Positions 8,275-17,320 of a stretch of DNA of 64,000 nt are shown here, piece after piece. Source of the stretch: Flavobacterium zepuense (lineage in GTDB: Bacteria > Bacteroidota > Bacteroidia > Flavobacteriales > Flavobacteriaceae); assembly GCF_007097145.1 (NCBI RefSeq), contig NZ_VJVZ01000010.1:62001-126000 (forward strand), written 5' to 3'. The stretch's first letter is position 1. Every line of letters begins with the position of its first letter. The notes under the pieces were generated by a model that saw nothing but the letters and a program-made list of their open reading frames with translations, searched no databases and had not been told where the DNA came from. The position numbers and the translations under genes were made by a program.

Positions 8275-9288
8275 TCAGTCAATTTTTGTGGTTGCTAAAG
8301 TAGCAATAAATTTTTGTATGGTTGCTTCCAGCGGCAGTGTACTTTTACCCCCGGCAGCGTTAATATGCCCGCCCCCGCTAAAATGTTCGCGGGCGTAAGC
8401 ATTAACATCAAAATCGCCTTTAGAACGAAACGATATCTTTATGATACCTTCATCTTTATTTTCGGTAAAAAATGCCGTAAACACAATATCTTTCATGCTA
8501 AGGCCATAGTTTACAATACCTTCTGTATCGCCTTTGCTGTGGCCAAAGTTGTTAAGCTCTTCCTGGCTAAGGCTACTGTAGGATGTTTTATAGGCAGACA
8601 ACACTTTCATGTTCTGCAAAGCCCTTGCCAAAATTTGTATGCGGTTGTGCGAGTGGTTATCAAACAATAGGCTGTGTATGGCGCTGTTGTCTATACCGAG
8701 GTCTATAAATTCGGCTGCAATGCGGTGCGTAGTGCCTGTGGTAGATGGATAACGGAACGATCCGCTATCGGTAACTATGCCTGTGTACAGGCAGGTAGCA
8801 ATGGTTTTATTTATAAGTTGCCCCTGACCCAGCCCCTGTATAAACTGATAAACCATTTCGCAGGTAGACCCATAGCTGGTATCGCTAAAGGTTACTACCG
8901 CATAATCATCTGGTTTTTGGTGGTGGTCTATCATTATAAACGGTACGGTAAGTGCTTTAAGGGCTGCCTCCATACTATCGCCGGTACGGCTAAGCACATT
9001 AAAATCGAGCGTGAAAATAAGCTCGGCATCGTTTAATAACCGCGTGCCAACCTCAACATCCCTTTCAAAAACCTTAACGGTTTCGCTTGATGGGAGCCAT
9101 GCTAAAAAATCAGGGAAATCGTTAGGAACTATAACAACAGGCTCATGGCCTAAGAGTTGTAAAAAATGGTATAAACCAAGGGTTGAGCCCATAGCATCGC
9201 CATCCGGGTTGCGATGGGGCATTATTGCTATTTTTTTAGGCGAAGCCAGTAGCTGCTTAACCTTTTCTATATCGTCGCTTTTCATCAT
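8275..9288 (-). CDS. nrnA: DHH/DHHA1 phosphoesterase, NrnA-like oligoribonuclease / pAp phosphatase
   Basis: 337 residues, cytoplasmic. Metal-binding motifs of the DHH family: HRNPDGDAMGS (H25, D29, D31), FTLDFN, and IDHHQKPDDY. The C-terminal DHHA1 domain carries the substrate motif SGGGHINAAGG. Known members degrade short RNA fragments and dephosphorylate 3'-phosphoadenosine 5'-phosphate; a cyclic-dinucleotide phosphodiesterase role is also possible for standalone DHH-DHHA1 proteins. First gene of the operon with gldI; the stop codon is four bases before the gldI ATG. Confidence 0.88.
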   Translation of the reverse strand: MMKSDDIEKVKQLLASPKKIAIMPHRNPDGDAMGSTLGLYHFLQLLGHEPVVIVPNDFPDFLAWLPSSETVKVFERDVEVGTRLLNDAELIFTLDFNVLSRTGDSMEAALKALTVPFIMIDHHQKPDDYAVVTFSDTSYGSTCEMVYQFIQGLGQGQLINKTIATCLYTGIVTDSGSFRYPSTTGTTHRIAAEFIDLGIDNSAIHSLLFDNHSHNRIQILARALQNMKVLSAYKTSYSSLSQEELNNFGHSKGDTEGIVNYGLSMKDIVFTAFFTENKDEGIIKISFRSKGDFDVNAYAREHFSGGGHINAAGGKSTLPLEATIQKFIATLATTKID

Positions 9289-9344
9289 GGTGCGAATTTA
9301 CATCTTTTTCCTTTATTGCCAATGCCCTACTGTATTGTGTACAA

Positions 9345-9377
9345 CAAAAAAAGCCTGCAACATTGTGTGCTGCAGGC
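9345..9377 (-). terminator. Terminator of the DUF4919 gene
   Basis: GCCTGCA (9353-9359) pairs with TGCAGGC (9371-9377); on the minus strand the hairpin is followed by seven T residues. Confidence 0.85.
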
Positions 9378-9397
9378 CTGTTTAAAGAAGGGTAATT

Positions 9398-10090
9398 TTA
9401 TAATCCCGTAACGGCGTTAGATAATCCTGTAACTGTTTTTGCAGTAGTAGTATCAAAAAACAACCCGGGTAAATCGTATGAATTTTTGTTTATAACAACG
9501 TAGTTGTATTTGTTGCTTACCATATATTCTTCGCCCTGTGGCTCAAAACCCAGTATACCTACAAGTTCATATTCATTTTTAACATCTATAACGTGTATGC
9601 AATTCTCGGGTGTATTGCCATCGCCGCTGCTTAACATAGCATCAATAACAATATCGCTTTGCTCCCTTACTTTAGCAGCTTCGTCGTGGCGGTTAAGCGC
9701 TTTAAGGCAGTAAATGCGGTACTGCATCATGGTAATGCTAAATGGGTAAGCCTCTAATAGCGTACCTGTATAACGAACCACATCATCCAGGTCGGCCAGT
9801 GTAGGGCTTGGTTTGTGCAGCGCTTCCCTAAGCTTATTTTCGGTTTCTTTAAGGGCAACCTCATCAATTGGTTTATCAATAACGGCAAAACCATAATACA
9901 GGTGCCTTCTCTCTTCTACAGTTAAGCTTACATCGGCAGCATTATAACGCTCTACAAGCTTGTTGTAATATAAAGGCGAATTTTTGTCTTTAATATTTTT
10001 TTCGATAAGTGCATAGTCTGGCTTAACGGTTTCCTGTGCATTGGCTCCTAAGAACAGTAGAATTGCCAATAGGGTAAAAATCTTTTTCAT
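9398..10090 (-). CDS. DUF4919-type secreted protein (paralogue of 1661-2344)
   Basis: 230 residues with signal peptide MKKIFTLLAILLFLGANAQE. Mature start KPDYALIEKNIKDKNSPLYY mirrors the copy at 1661-2344. Later shared blocks are YPFSI, YRI, AAKVREQSDIVIDAMLSSGDG and VKNEYELVGILGF, so the two are paralogues along their length. The Asp-Gly after LSSGDG and the NEYEL-ILGF block are the best-kept parts. Likely periplasmic; function unknown. Monocistronic with its own terminator. Confidence 0.8.
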   Translation of the reverse strand: MKKIFTLLAILLFLGANAQETVKPDYALIEKNIKDKNSPLYYNKLVERYNAADVSLTVEERRHLYYGFAVIDKPIDEVALKETENKLREALHKPSPTLADLDDVVRYTGTLLEAYPFSITMMQYRIYCLKALNRHDEAAKVREQSDIVIDAMLSSGDGNTPENCIHVIDVKNEYELVGILGFEPQGEEYMVSNKYNYVVINKNSYDLPGLFFDTTTAKTVTGLSNAVTGL

Positions 10091-10266
10091 GGCCGTACTT
10101 TTTAAGTTGAGAAAGCTGTAGTTGCTTTCATTACCATAAAATTACGACTGGTTTACCTTAACCTTTTCTTAATTGGCACGGCGTTAATATAACTATATAA
10201 TATGTTTAACAATTGGTGCTAAACTTATGTGAATTTTAACTTTAGGCACAATAAAACACAACCGGA

Positions 10267-10767
10267 TTATTGTATTGCACCTGCCGCTGCCGCGGTTTGT
10301 TGCCCCTGCCTGTAGCAGCTTACAGAGAGCATTATAAGCAGCTTCTCAAAATCAGTCTCGCCAAAGCTATCATTGCAGGTAGTAAGATAAGATGTGCTGA
10401 ACTTCTTAATACTGAAATCGGCTTTTATCTCCAACAGTTCCTCTCCTTTATAATTGGTTAGTACATAGCCGCTTTTAAAAAATCCGCGAAGGTTGAATAT
10501 ATAATAATGATGCGGCTCTTTGGGTTTGTTCATTTGTGTGCCACCGCTCCATTTTATTTGCATTTGTAAAACCACATTGCCATTTTGCATAACCTCGTGC
10601 TTTGTTTGCCAAAAGCCCCTGGGCTCTAAAATGTATTCATCGGCTCCAATGTTAATGACCGCCTTAGACGACGACCATTTAGGATAATGCTGCCGCCCGA
10701 GTTCCTGCCCCTTATAGGAAATTATAAAATCGCGGTTGGTATGCAGGGTTATGTCGAGCTGTTTCAT
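10267..10767 (-). CDS. Hypothetical cytoplasmic protein, 166 residues
   Basis: MKQLDITLHTNRDFIISYKG onward. No signal peptide or helix of membrane length; many beta-type stretches (FIISYKGQELG, YILEPRGFWQTKHEV, YYIFNLRGFFKSGYVLTNY). The alternation of strands with G-Y and L-G turns could suit a tubby/LURP-like barrel, similar in style to the scramblase-like protein at 43502, but this is only an impression. C-terminal tail is Gln/Ala-rich. Stands alone between a DUF4919 gene and a lipoprotein gene. Confidence 0.65.
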   Translation of the reverse strand: MKQLDITLHTNRDFIISYKGQELGRQHYPKWSSSKAVINIGADEYILEPRGFWQTKHEVMQNGNVVLQMQIKWSGGTQMNKPKEPHHYYIFNLRGFFKSGYVLTNYKGEELLEIKADFSIKKFSTSYLTTCNDSFGETDFEKLLIMLSVSCYRQGQQTAAAAGAIQ

Positions 10768-10794
10768 GTAGCCAATTTTAAAGCCAATATAAAA

Positions 10795-10843
10795 AATTAG
10801 CTGTTATGAAAATCGTTTTAAAACAAATTTCCATAACAGCTAT
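10795..10843 (-). terminator. Probable terminator of the lipoprotein gene at 10866
   Basis: AGCTGTTATG (10799-10808) pairs exactly with CATAACAGCT (10832-10841) around a 23-base loop; on the minus strand TAATTTTTT follows the stem. The large loop makes it atypical. Confidence 0.6.
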
Positions 10844-10865
10844 AATTTTAATTATCTTAAAGGTA

Positions 10866-11747
10866 CTACTCCGTAGGTTTGTATTTTATTACAATTTGCT
10901 CATCATTAGCAGTTGGATGGTTAACATTTACCTCTACAGGATAACCCTCAGCATTAAACTGATAAGTATAATTTGCTACACCTGAATAGTCGGTAAACTG
11001 AGATAAATAATTATGTGTTACTGTTTTTACTACCATGTAGCCGGTATAAACAATATAACTTGAATAATTTTTAAATTGGTTACGGTACATATTTAAGTAT
11101 TCGCCTTTAACCGCGGTAACATTATCGTAAGTAAAGCCATAAATGGAGCCGCTTGTCATTTGCGAAATATTATTTCCGTTATATTCATACACCTGAATAT
11201 CTGTGCCATCGGTAGTGGTTATTTTAGAAAGAAGCCCTGCAGCATTAAAATGATAAACACGATCCTGAGCATATTCATCATACGAATCAAAATCAGCTGT
11301 TACTGTGTTATTTGCATTATTATATATATAGGTAACATTTTCTGTAGACGTAGTATTTTGGATGTTGTTATAGTAGGTGTCGTTCTTAGCAATTATCCTT
11401 TTATCTGCCCCATACGAAACAGACCGTGTAAAATTAATGTTTCCCTGTTCATCTTTACCCGTCATCGAGCTTAACTGGCCGTCCTGATTATACGAATATT
11501 CATAAAACAGTTGGTTACCTATACTTTGCTTAACCATTTTATTGTTTGAAAACTCAAAAACGCTTGCGTTTCCACCTGAATATTGGATAACACTATCGAG
11601 TTCATAAGCTGCAATTTCAGGTTCGTCTTCCGGTTCGTCAGTAATTTCATTTACCGATTGCTGTACATTTTTGACATCAGTAACATCACTATCGGAACAT
11701 GACGTAAATGGGATGGCACATAAAAATGCAAATAAGATTTTTTTCAT
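10866..11747 (-). CDS. YD-repeat-like lipoprotein
   Basis: 293 residues from ATG 11747 (MKKILFAFLCAIPFTSCSDS, Cys17). The open frame continues upstream to 11918, but that part runs through the glnN terminator and a promoter-like gap, so it is excluded. The body is a series of beta-hairpin units of the kind YSYNQDGQLSSMTG, VSYGADKRIIAK, YHFNAAGLLSKITT and YQFNAEGYPVEV, similar to RHS/YD repeats found in many Bacteroidota lipoproteins. Likely surface- or periplasm-facing. No catalytic motif. Function unknown. Confidence 0.8.
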   Translation of the reverse strand: MKKILFAFLCAIPFTSCSDSDVTDVKNVQQSVNEITDEPEDEPEIAAYELDSVIQYSGGNASVFEFSNNKMVKQSIGNQLFYEYSYNQDGQLSSMTGKDEQGNINFTRSVSYGADKRIIAKNDTYYNNIQNTTSTENVTYIYNNANNTVTADFDSYDEYAQDRVYHFNAAGLLSKITTTDGTDIQVYEYNGNNISQMTSGSIYGFTYDNVTAVKGEYLNMYRNQFKNYSSYIVYTGYMVVKTVTHNYLSQFTDYSGVANYTYQFNAEGYPVEVNVNHPTANDEQIVIKYKPTE

Positions 11748-11811
11748 TTTGATTGAATTTTGATTGGTTCGATAGGTTAACGTATAATATAAGAATTTTA
11801 TTATATAAACA

Positions 11812-11840
11812 GAAAATCCCGCCACTTTCGCGGCAGGATT
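11812..11840 (-). terminator. glnN terminator
   Basis: On the minus strand AATCCTGCCGC-GAAA-GTGGCGGGATT forms a GC-rich hairpin with a GNRA-like loop, followed by TTTTC. Placed 24 bases after the glnN stop. Confidence 0.85.
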
Positions 11841-11865
11841 CTCAGATATATAATATAACAGTAAA

Positions 11866-14055
11866 CTATCGTGTAAACAATAACTCCCTGTATTTAGTAA
11901 GCGGCCAGATTTCGTCATCTACCAATAGCTCTAATTTATCGCAATGTTTCCTTATAACATCAAAGTAAGGCTTCACATTATCGCAGTAGGCATGAGCCTG
12001 CTCTTCAGACGAACCTAATGCGTTAGCGCTCTTACGTGCCTCGGTCATTTCGGCAACCTGGGTGTTGATGCCCGATATGTGCTCAGAAATTTCCCTGATG
12101 ATAGCAATCTGTTCTTTACCAACAGTTTCAAACTCGCTGCCAAAGATATCTTTAAGTCCTTTAACATTCTGGATAAGAACATTTTGATAACGGATAGCTA
12201 CCGGTACAACGTGGTTACGGGCAATATCGCCTAACACACGGCCTTCTATCTGTATCTTTTTAGTGTACTCTTCAAGTTCTATTTCGTAACGGGCTTCTGC
12301 CTCAACGTGGTTCATTACGCCAAGCTCTTCAAATAACGCAAGAGCCGACTCAGATACCTTAGCTTTAAGCGCCGTTGGTGTAGTTTTGTGGTTGCTTAGT
12401 CCGCGTTTAGCAGCTTCTTCAGCCCATGCATCGCTGTAACCGTCGCCTTCAAAAAGAATCGCTTTAGTCTCCTTAATATACTCTCTAAGTACGTTAAAGA
12501 TAGCATCATCTTTCTTCATCTCTTTACCGTCTATAAGCGCGTCAACTTCTTTTTTAAAGTCTCTAAGCTGTTTCGCCATGATAGAGTTAAGGATGGTCAT
12601 TGCATTAGCACAGTTAGCGCTACTGCCTACTGCCCTAAACTCAAATTTATTACCTGTAAACGCAAATGGCGATGTACGGTTCCTATCGGTATTATCTAAT
12701 AATACATCCGGAATTTTACCCACTACATTAAGTTTAAGGTCGGTTTTTTCTTCAGGAGAAAGTTTACCTGTAGAAACACCTTCCAGCTCAGCAAGCACTT
12801 TAGTAAGCTGCTCGCCAATAAAAACTGATATAATTGCCGGTGGCGCCTCGTTAGCACCAAGCCTGTGGTCGTTACTTGCTGTTGCAATAGATGCACGCAT
12901 TAGTTCCTCGTTGGTAGATACCGCTTTAATAGTATTGATGAAGAACGTAAGGAACTGAAGGTTGCTCATTGGTGTTTTACCGGGGCCTAACAGGTTAATA
13001 CCTGTATCTGTAGCCATACTCCAGTTGTTGTGCTTACCGCTACCGTTTACACCTGCAAAAGGTTTTTCGTGTAGTAATACTTTAAAAGAGTGGCGCTCTG
13101 CAACTTTTTGCATAACATCCATTAATAAAGAGTTGTGGTCTACCGCAAGATTGGTTTCCTCAAATATCGGGGCAAACTCAAACTGGTTAGGAGCCACCTC
13201 GTTATGGCGAGTTTTAACCGGTATACCTAAAAGCATACACTCGTTTTCAAGATCGCGCATGTAGTTAAGTGCGCGTGTAGGTATCGACCCAAAATAATGG
13301 TCGTCCAATTGCTGGCCTTTAGCCGATGAATGCCCTAAAAGGGTACGGCCTGTTAAGGTAATATCGGGCCTTGAAGCCGCAAGTGCCGAATCTACAAGGA
13401 AATATTCCTGCTCCCAGCCAAGGGTTGCTGTTACTTTACGTACGTTTTTATCAAAATAGTTACATACAGCCACAGCAGCTTCATCAACAGCAGTAAGGGC
13501 CCTTAATAAAGGTGCTTTATAGTCAAGCGCTTCTCCTGTGTATGATACAAATACCGTAGGTATGCAAAGTGTTGTTCCAAAAATAAAAGCAGGCGATGTA
13601 GGATCCCATGCCGTGTAACCACGGGCCTCGAATGTATTACGAATACCTCCGTTAGGGAAACTTGATGCATCCGGCTCCTGTTGTACCAATTGGCCTCCGC
13701 CAAATTTTTCTACCGGGTCGCTGCCATCAAATGAGGTTTCAAAAAAGGCGTCATGCTTTTCTGCAGTGGTACCTGTAAGGGGCTGAAACCAGTGGGTATA
13801 ATGGGTTACACCTTTACTAAGTGCCCATTCTTTCATACCCATTGCTATGTACTCAGCAATTTTACGGTCTATTTTAGTTCCATGTTCCACTGCATTTTTA
13901 ACCGCCTTGTGGGCTTCTGAAGTTAAAAACTGACGCATTGCTTTGTCATTGAACACATTACTTCCAAAAATAATCGATTTTTTGTCCAGTTCTGCTACTG
14001 TAACCGGCTTTCTGTTTGCGGTTTCTTTTAAGGCCTCAAAACGAAATGTTGACAT
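11866..14055 (-). CDS. glnN: Type III glutamine synthetase
   Basis: 729 residues, the usual size for GSIII (about 700-730), far larger than GSI. Makes glutamine from glutamate, ammonia and ATP in the cytoplasm. Visible motifs: the GSIII N-terminal region (FGSNVFNDKAMRQFL, THYTHWFQPLTG), the glutamate/ATP-binding ETSFDG and LGWEQEYFLVD, the MP-like KTRHNEVAPNQFEFAP, NGSGKHNNWSM, and the EAPPAIISVF and RNRTSPFAFTGNKFEFRAVG blocks. The last of these contains the catalytic Arg region. GSIII is the main assimilatory enzyme in many Bacteroidota. Stands alone with its own promoter box (14098) and terminator. Confidence 0.97.
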   Translation of the reverse strand: MSTFRFEALKETANRKPVTVAELDKKSIIFGSNVFNDKAMRQFLTSEAHKAVKNAVEHGTKIDRKIAEYIAMGMKEWALSKGVTHYTHWFQPLTGTTAEKHDAFFETSFDGSDPVEKFGGGQLVQQEPDASSFPNGGIRNTFEARGYTAWDPTSPAFIFGTTLCIPTVFVSYTGEALDYKAPLLRALTAVDEAAVAVCNYFDKNVRKVTATLGWEQEYFLVDSALAASRPDITLTGRTLLGHSSAKGQQLDDHYFGSIPTRALNYMRDLENECMLLGIPVKTRHNEVAPNQFEFAPIFEETNLAVDHNSLLMDVMQKVAERHSFKVLLHEKPFAGVNGSGKHNNWSMATDTGINLLGPGKTPMSNLQFLTFFINTIKAVSTNEELMRASIATASNDHRLGANEAPPAIISVFIGEQLTKVLAELEGVSTGKLSPEEKTDLKLNVVGKIPDVLLDNTDRNRTSPFAFTGNKFEFRAVGSSANCANAMTILNSIMAKQLRDFKKEVDALIDGKEMKKDDAIFNVLREYIKETKAILFEGDGYSDAWAEEAAKRGLSNHKTTPTALKAKVSESALALFEELGVMNHVEAEARYEIELEEYTKKIQIEGRVLGDIARNHVVPVAIRYQNVLIQNVKGLKDIFGSEFETVGKEQIAIIREISEHISGINTQVAEMTEARKSANALGSSEEQAHAYCDNVKPYFDVIRKHCDKLELLVDDEIWPLTKYRELLFTR

Positions 14056-14097
14056 GAAACTTTAATTTTTAATGTTAATGAATGATTAAAACCTGTG

Positions 14098-14105
14098 CAA
14101 ATGTA
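14098..14105 (-). promoter_or_regulatory. Putative -7 box of glnN
   Basis: Minus-strand TACATTTG fits TANNTTTG and lies 42 bases upstream of the ATG, giving a leader of roughly 37 bases. Confidence 0.5.
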
Positions 14106-14416
14106 CAAAATTTTGTTCCAAAATATAATTACCCCTGTTTTTTTAGGGGCTAAAATTTCAGTTTTTTATCAATCCCTCAAATCTGCCCTGTAAAATCACT
14201 ACTTCATTAAATTATCATTAAATTTATAGGCACCACATCATAATCCCGTATCAGGATTACATTATATTCAACAAAATTCTTACATAGGTTAAGAAAAATA
14301 TAAATTATTTAAAGCTTTGTTAATTGAGTTAAACTTTTACTAAGCAAATAGCTTATATAGTAGGGATTACATAATTTGGCTAAAGAAAATAACAGTAACC
14401 CCTAATAACAAATAAT
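14106..14416. other. Gene-free divergent region glnN / YtxH-like gene
   Basis: AT-rich, no open frame of note. It holds an inverted repeat TAATCC (14241-14246) / GGATTA (14254-14259). A direct repeat of GGATTACAT occurs at 14254 and 14364. Regulatory use for either gene is possible but unproven. Confidence 0.4.
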
Positions 14417-14677
14417 ATGAGCAATAAAAAACTGATTTTAGGTATTGCTGCGGGAGCAGCGGTACTTGCAGGAGCAGCAGTAGTACTTTCACGCAAAAGG
14501 TCTCAAAAAAAATATGAGGCACGTATAGAAGAAGCTAAATCTAACTTTAGAGGCAAGCTTAACGAACTACAGCGTAAAGCCCAGAAAGAATATAAAAATG
14601 CATCATCTGAAACCGGCGAAATTGTAAATGCCGCTAAAGACAGGGCTGCAGAATGGGTTAAAGCATCAAGGGCTTAA
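14417..14677 (+). CDS. YtxH-like small protein
   Basis: 86 residues. An N-terminal transmembrane helix (LILGIAAGAAVLAGAAVVL) ends in a basic cluster (SRKRSQKK). A Lys/Glu/Ala-rich amphipathic helix or coiled coil (about 33-80) follows. This matches YtxH-type proteins, single-pass membrane proteins often induced by stress. Function not established. Followed by its own terminator. Confidence 0.75.
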   Translation: MSNKKLILGIAAGAAVLAGAAVVLSRKRSQKKYEARIEEAKSNFRGKLNELQRKAQKEYKNASSETGEIVNAAKDRAAEWVKASRA

Positions 14678-14710
14678 TAAACTTAGGCCAACCTAATAAA
14701 TAGTTACTAC

Positions 14711-14743
14711 GAGCCGGTTATAAATTTTTATAGCCGGTTTTTT
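14711..14743 (+). terminator. Terminator of the YtxH-like gene
   Basis: GCCGGTTATAAA pairs with TTTATAGCCGGT (with G-U pairs), followed by TTTTTT. Confidence 0.8.
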
Positions 14744-14823
14744 AAGTCCAAATATTAAATTGCTCTTATTGACTCAAAAAATTACGATTACAAATTGCTT
14801 AATACTTAATATATTACATCGCC

Positions 14824-17199
14824 ATGAAAACCCGTAAAAACGCCGGAAACAAATTCCAACCATACAACTCACTTATAGAACAGCTTTCTGCCCAAAATAT
14901 AACTCCGATTACCATAGATGCATTGCCGGAAATTTTAGTAATAACCACTTTCCCACCAAGGCAGTGCGGTATTGCCACGTATTCCCAGGATCTTATTAAG
15001 GCATTGAATGACCATTATGTAGATTCTTTCTCTATAAAAATTTGTGCTTTAGAAAGCAAAAACGAACAACATATGTATACCGACCCAGATGTTAAGTATG
15101 TACTTAACACATCGGAACCTGAATCGTATGTAGCTCTTGCAAAAGCCATTAATGAAGATGACAACCTAAAAATTGTACTTATTCAGCATGAGTTTGGTTT
15201 GGTGCACGAAACTGTGGGCGACTTTAACGCCTTTATAGATGAAGTTAAAAAACCCCTTTCGGTAGTTTTCCATACCGTGCTTCCCGGCCCTAACGATGAG
15301 CTTAAAGCTAACGTACAGCACATACTAAACAGGGCAGATTCGCTTATTGTAATGACGCACAACGCTGCCGATATACTGGAGCGCGATTATACTGTAGATG
15401 CAGATAAAATCGCCGTAATTGCCCACGGAACCCACCTTGTATCGCATGGCCACAGCGCAGAGCTTAAAGCCAAACATGGCTACGAAGGCAGGACGGTACT
15501 TAGCACCTTTGGGCTTTTAAGCTCAGGTAAAAGCATTGAGACCACGCTTGATGCACTGCCTACCGTAGTAGATAAAAACCCGGATGTACTTTTCCTTATA
15601 ATAGGCAAAACCCACCCTACCGTGGCATTGCAGGAAGGCGAAGTATACCGCGAGTTCCTTACCAAAAAAATTGAAGACCTTGGCCTGCAAAACAACGTGC
15701 AGTTCATTAACAAATATGTAGCACTTGATGAACTTTTGGAATACCTTCAGTTAACTGATATTTACGTGTTCTCATCTAAAGACCCTAACCAGGCGGTAAG
15801 CGGTACCTTCTCTTACGCCCTTAGCTGTGGCTGTCCTATCGTGTCTACCCCTATCCCTCACGCAAAAGAGGTATTAGCAGGCGATACCGGTATTATTTTC
15901 GACTTCGGGAATTCAGAACAGCTTAGCGATGCCATCAATACCTTATTATTTGACCCGGCATTGAGGGAAAAAATGATCCTTAACGGCCTGCACAAAATTG
16001 TACACACCACTTGGGAAAACTCGGCGGTAAGCCATGCAAAAGTGTTACAGAAAACGGCAGGTGGCAAAAGCATTAAACTACAGTACAGGAATCCTAAGAT
16101 AAACCTGGACCACATGAAGAACATGACAACCGATTTTGGTTTTGTGCAGTTCTCCAAGCTTAACGTGCCTGACCTTGCCAGCGGCTACACAATAGATGAC
16201 AATGCAAGGGCCATGATTGCCCTGTGCCAGCACTATAAAAAATACAGGGAAAAAGATGTACTAAACTACATTAAAATTTACCTGGACTTTATTGGGTTCT
16301 GTCAGCTACCCGATGGCAGGTTCCTTAACTATGTAGATGTTAACAAGAACTTTACACAGCAAAACTATGACGAAAACCTGGAAGACAGTTCCGGTCGCGC
16401 CATGTGGGCATTAGGCTACCTTATCTCTCAGGGAAGCATTTTACCGGCAGAGTTTATTGCTAAGGCAGAGGCTATTTTCCAAAAGTCGCTTTCGCTTACC
16501 AAAAATATTTACTCTACAAGGGCAATGGCATTTGTAATTAAAGGCTTGTACTACTACAACCGCACTGTTAAAGATGCCGATACACTTATATACATTAAAA
16601 TGTTTGCCGACCGTATGGTAAACATGTACCGCCATGAGGCTGATGCCGACTGGAAATGGTTTGAGGGCTACCTTACCTATGCTAACAGCGTACTCCCGGA
16701 AGCATTACTGCTTTGCTACGCAATTACAGAGAATGAAACCTACAAAGAGGTGGCAAAAGAGTCGTTTGACTTTTTACTATCGCAAACATTTGATGATGAG
16801 AGTATAAAAATTATCTCTAACCGTAGCTGGCTGGTAAAAGGCGGCAAAAGGGAAACGTATGGTGAGCAGCCTATAGATGTAGCCTACACTATACTGGCGC
16901 TACGCAAATTTCACGATATATTTAAGGATGAAGAATATCTTAATAAAATGGAAATGGCCTTTAACTGGTTCTTGGGCAACAACCACCTGCAACACATTAT
17001 ATACAACCCTTGTACCGGCGGATGTTTTGACGGTCTTGAAGAGCACAGCGTTAACCTTAACCAGGGTGCAGAAAGTACCGTTAGCTACCTTATGGCAAGG
17101 CTAACCATTACTAAATACTTTGGTAATCCTGATACGGTTTACTTCAGGAGGAAACAAAGGGCAGCGAAGGTTTCTGCTTTAAGAACAATGGATATTTAA
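14824..17199 (+). CDS. Two-domain glycosyltransferase: GT4 fused to an all-helical glycosidase-like domain
   Basis: 791 residues, cytoplasmic. Residues about 33-415 are a GT-B fold GT4 transferase: TTFPPRQCGIATYSQDL at the start (phosphate-binding glycine loop), LIQHEFGLVHE, STFGLLSSGKSIET, and a C-terminal FSYALSCGCPIVSTPI with the donor-binding acidic site. Residues about 430-785 are helical with repeats such as SGYTIDDNARAMIAL, DGRFLNYVD, SSGRAMWALGYLI, STRAMAFVIKGL and NQGAESTVSYLMARL, resembling an (alpha/alpha)6 toroid of glycoside hydrolases or phosphorylases. The combination implies making or remodelling a cytoplasmic glycan or glycoside. Acceptor unknown. Stands alone, with a terminator at 17226. 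Confidence 0.85.
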   Translation: MKTRKNAGNKFQPYNSLIEQLSAQNITPITIDALPEILVITTFPPRQCGIATYSQDLIKALNDHYVDSFSIKICALESKNEQHMYTDPDVKYVLNTSEPESYVALAKAINEDDNLKIVLIQHEFGLVHETVGDFNAFIDEVKKPLSVVFHTVLPGPNDELKANVQHILNRADSLIVMTHNAADILERDYTVDADKIAVIAHGTHLVSHGHSAELKAKHGYEGRTVLSTFGLLSSGKSIETTLDALPTVVDKNPDVLFLIIGKTHPTVALQEGEVYREFLTKKIEDLGLQNNVQFINKYVALDELLEYLQLTDIYVFSSKDPNQAVSGTFSYALSCGCPIVSTPIPHAKEVLAGDTGIIFDFGNSEQLSDAINTLLFDPALREKMILNGLHKIVHTTWENSAVSHAKVLQKTAGGKSIKLQYRNPKINLDHMKNMTTDFGFVQFSKLNVPDLASGYTIDDNARAMIALCQHYKKYREKDVLNYIKIYLDFIGFCQLPDGRFLNYVDVNKNFTQQNYDENLEDSSGRAMWALGYLISQGSILPAEFIAKAEAIFQKSLSLTKNIYSTRAMAFVIKGLYYYNRTVKDADTLIYIKMFADRMVNMYRHEADADWKWFEGYLTYANSVLPEALLLCYAITENETYKEVAKESFDFLLSQTFDDESIKIISNRSWLVKGGKRETYGEQPIDVAYTILALRKFHDIFKDEEYLNKMEMAFNWFLGNNHLQHIIYNPCTGGCFDGLEEHSVNLNQGAESTVSYLMARLTITKYFGNPDTVYFRRKQRAAKVSALRTMDI

Positions 17200-17225
17200 T
17201 ATCAGCTATATATCGTTACTTAATT

Positions 17226-17253
17226 AAGCTCCGCAAATGCGGAGCTTTTTTTA
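17226..17253 (+). terminator. Terminator of the GT4 gene
   Basis: AAGCTCCGC-AAAT-GCGGAGCTT followed by T-run. Confidence 0.92.
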
Positions 17254-17271
17254 TGTCCACAAATTCAGGGC

Positions 17272-17300
17272 ATAAAAAAAACGCCCTGTTGGGCGTTTTA
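17272..17300 (-). terminator. Terminator of the lipoprotein gene at 17321
   Basis: On the minus strand AAAACGCCC-AACA-GGGCGTTTT followed by eight T residues. It sits back to back with the plus-strand terminator at 17226. Confidence 0.9.
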
Positions 17301-17320
17301 CAATTTATAGTAAACTAAGC

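Noticed and set aside
10866..11918. Long N-terminal extension of the YD-repeat lipoprotein
   Set aside because: Extension crosses the glnN terminator and lacks coding character; lipoprotein signal begins at 11747.
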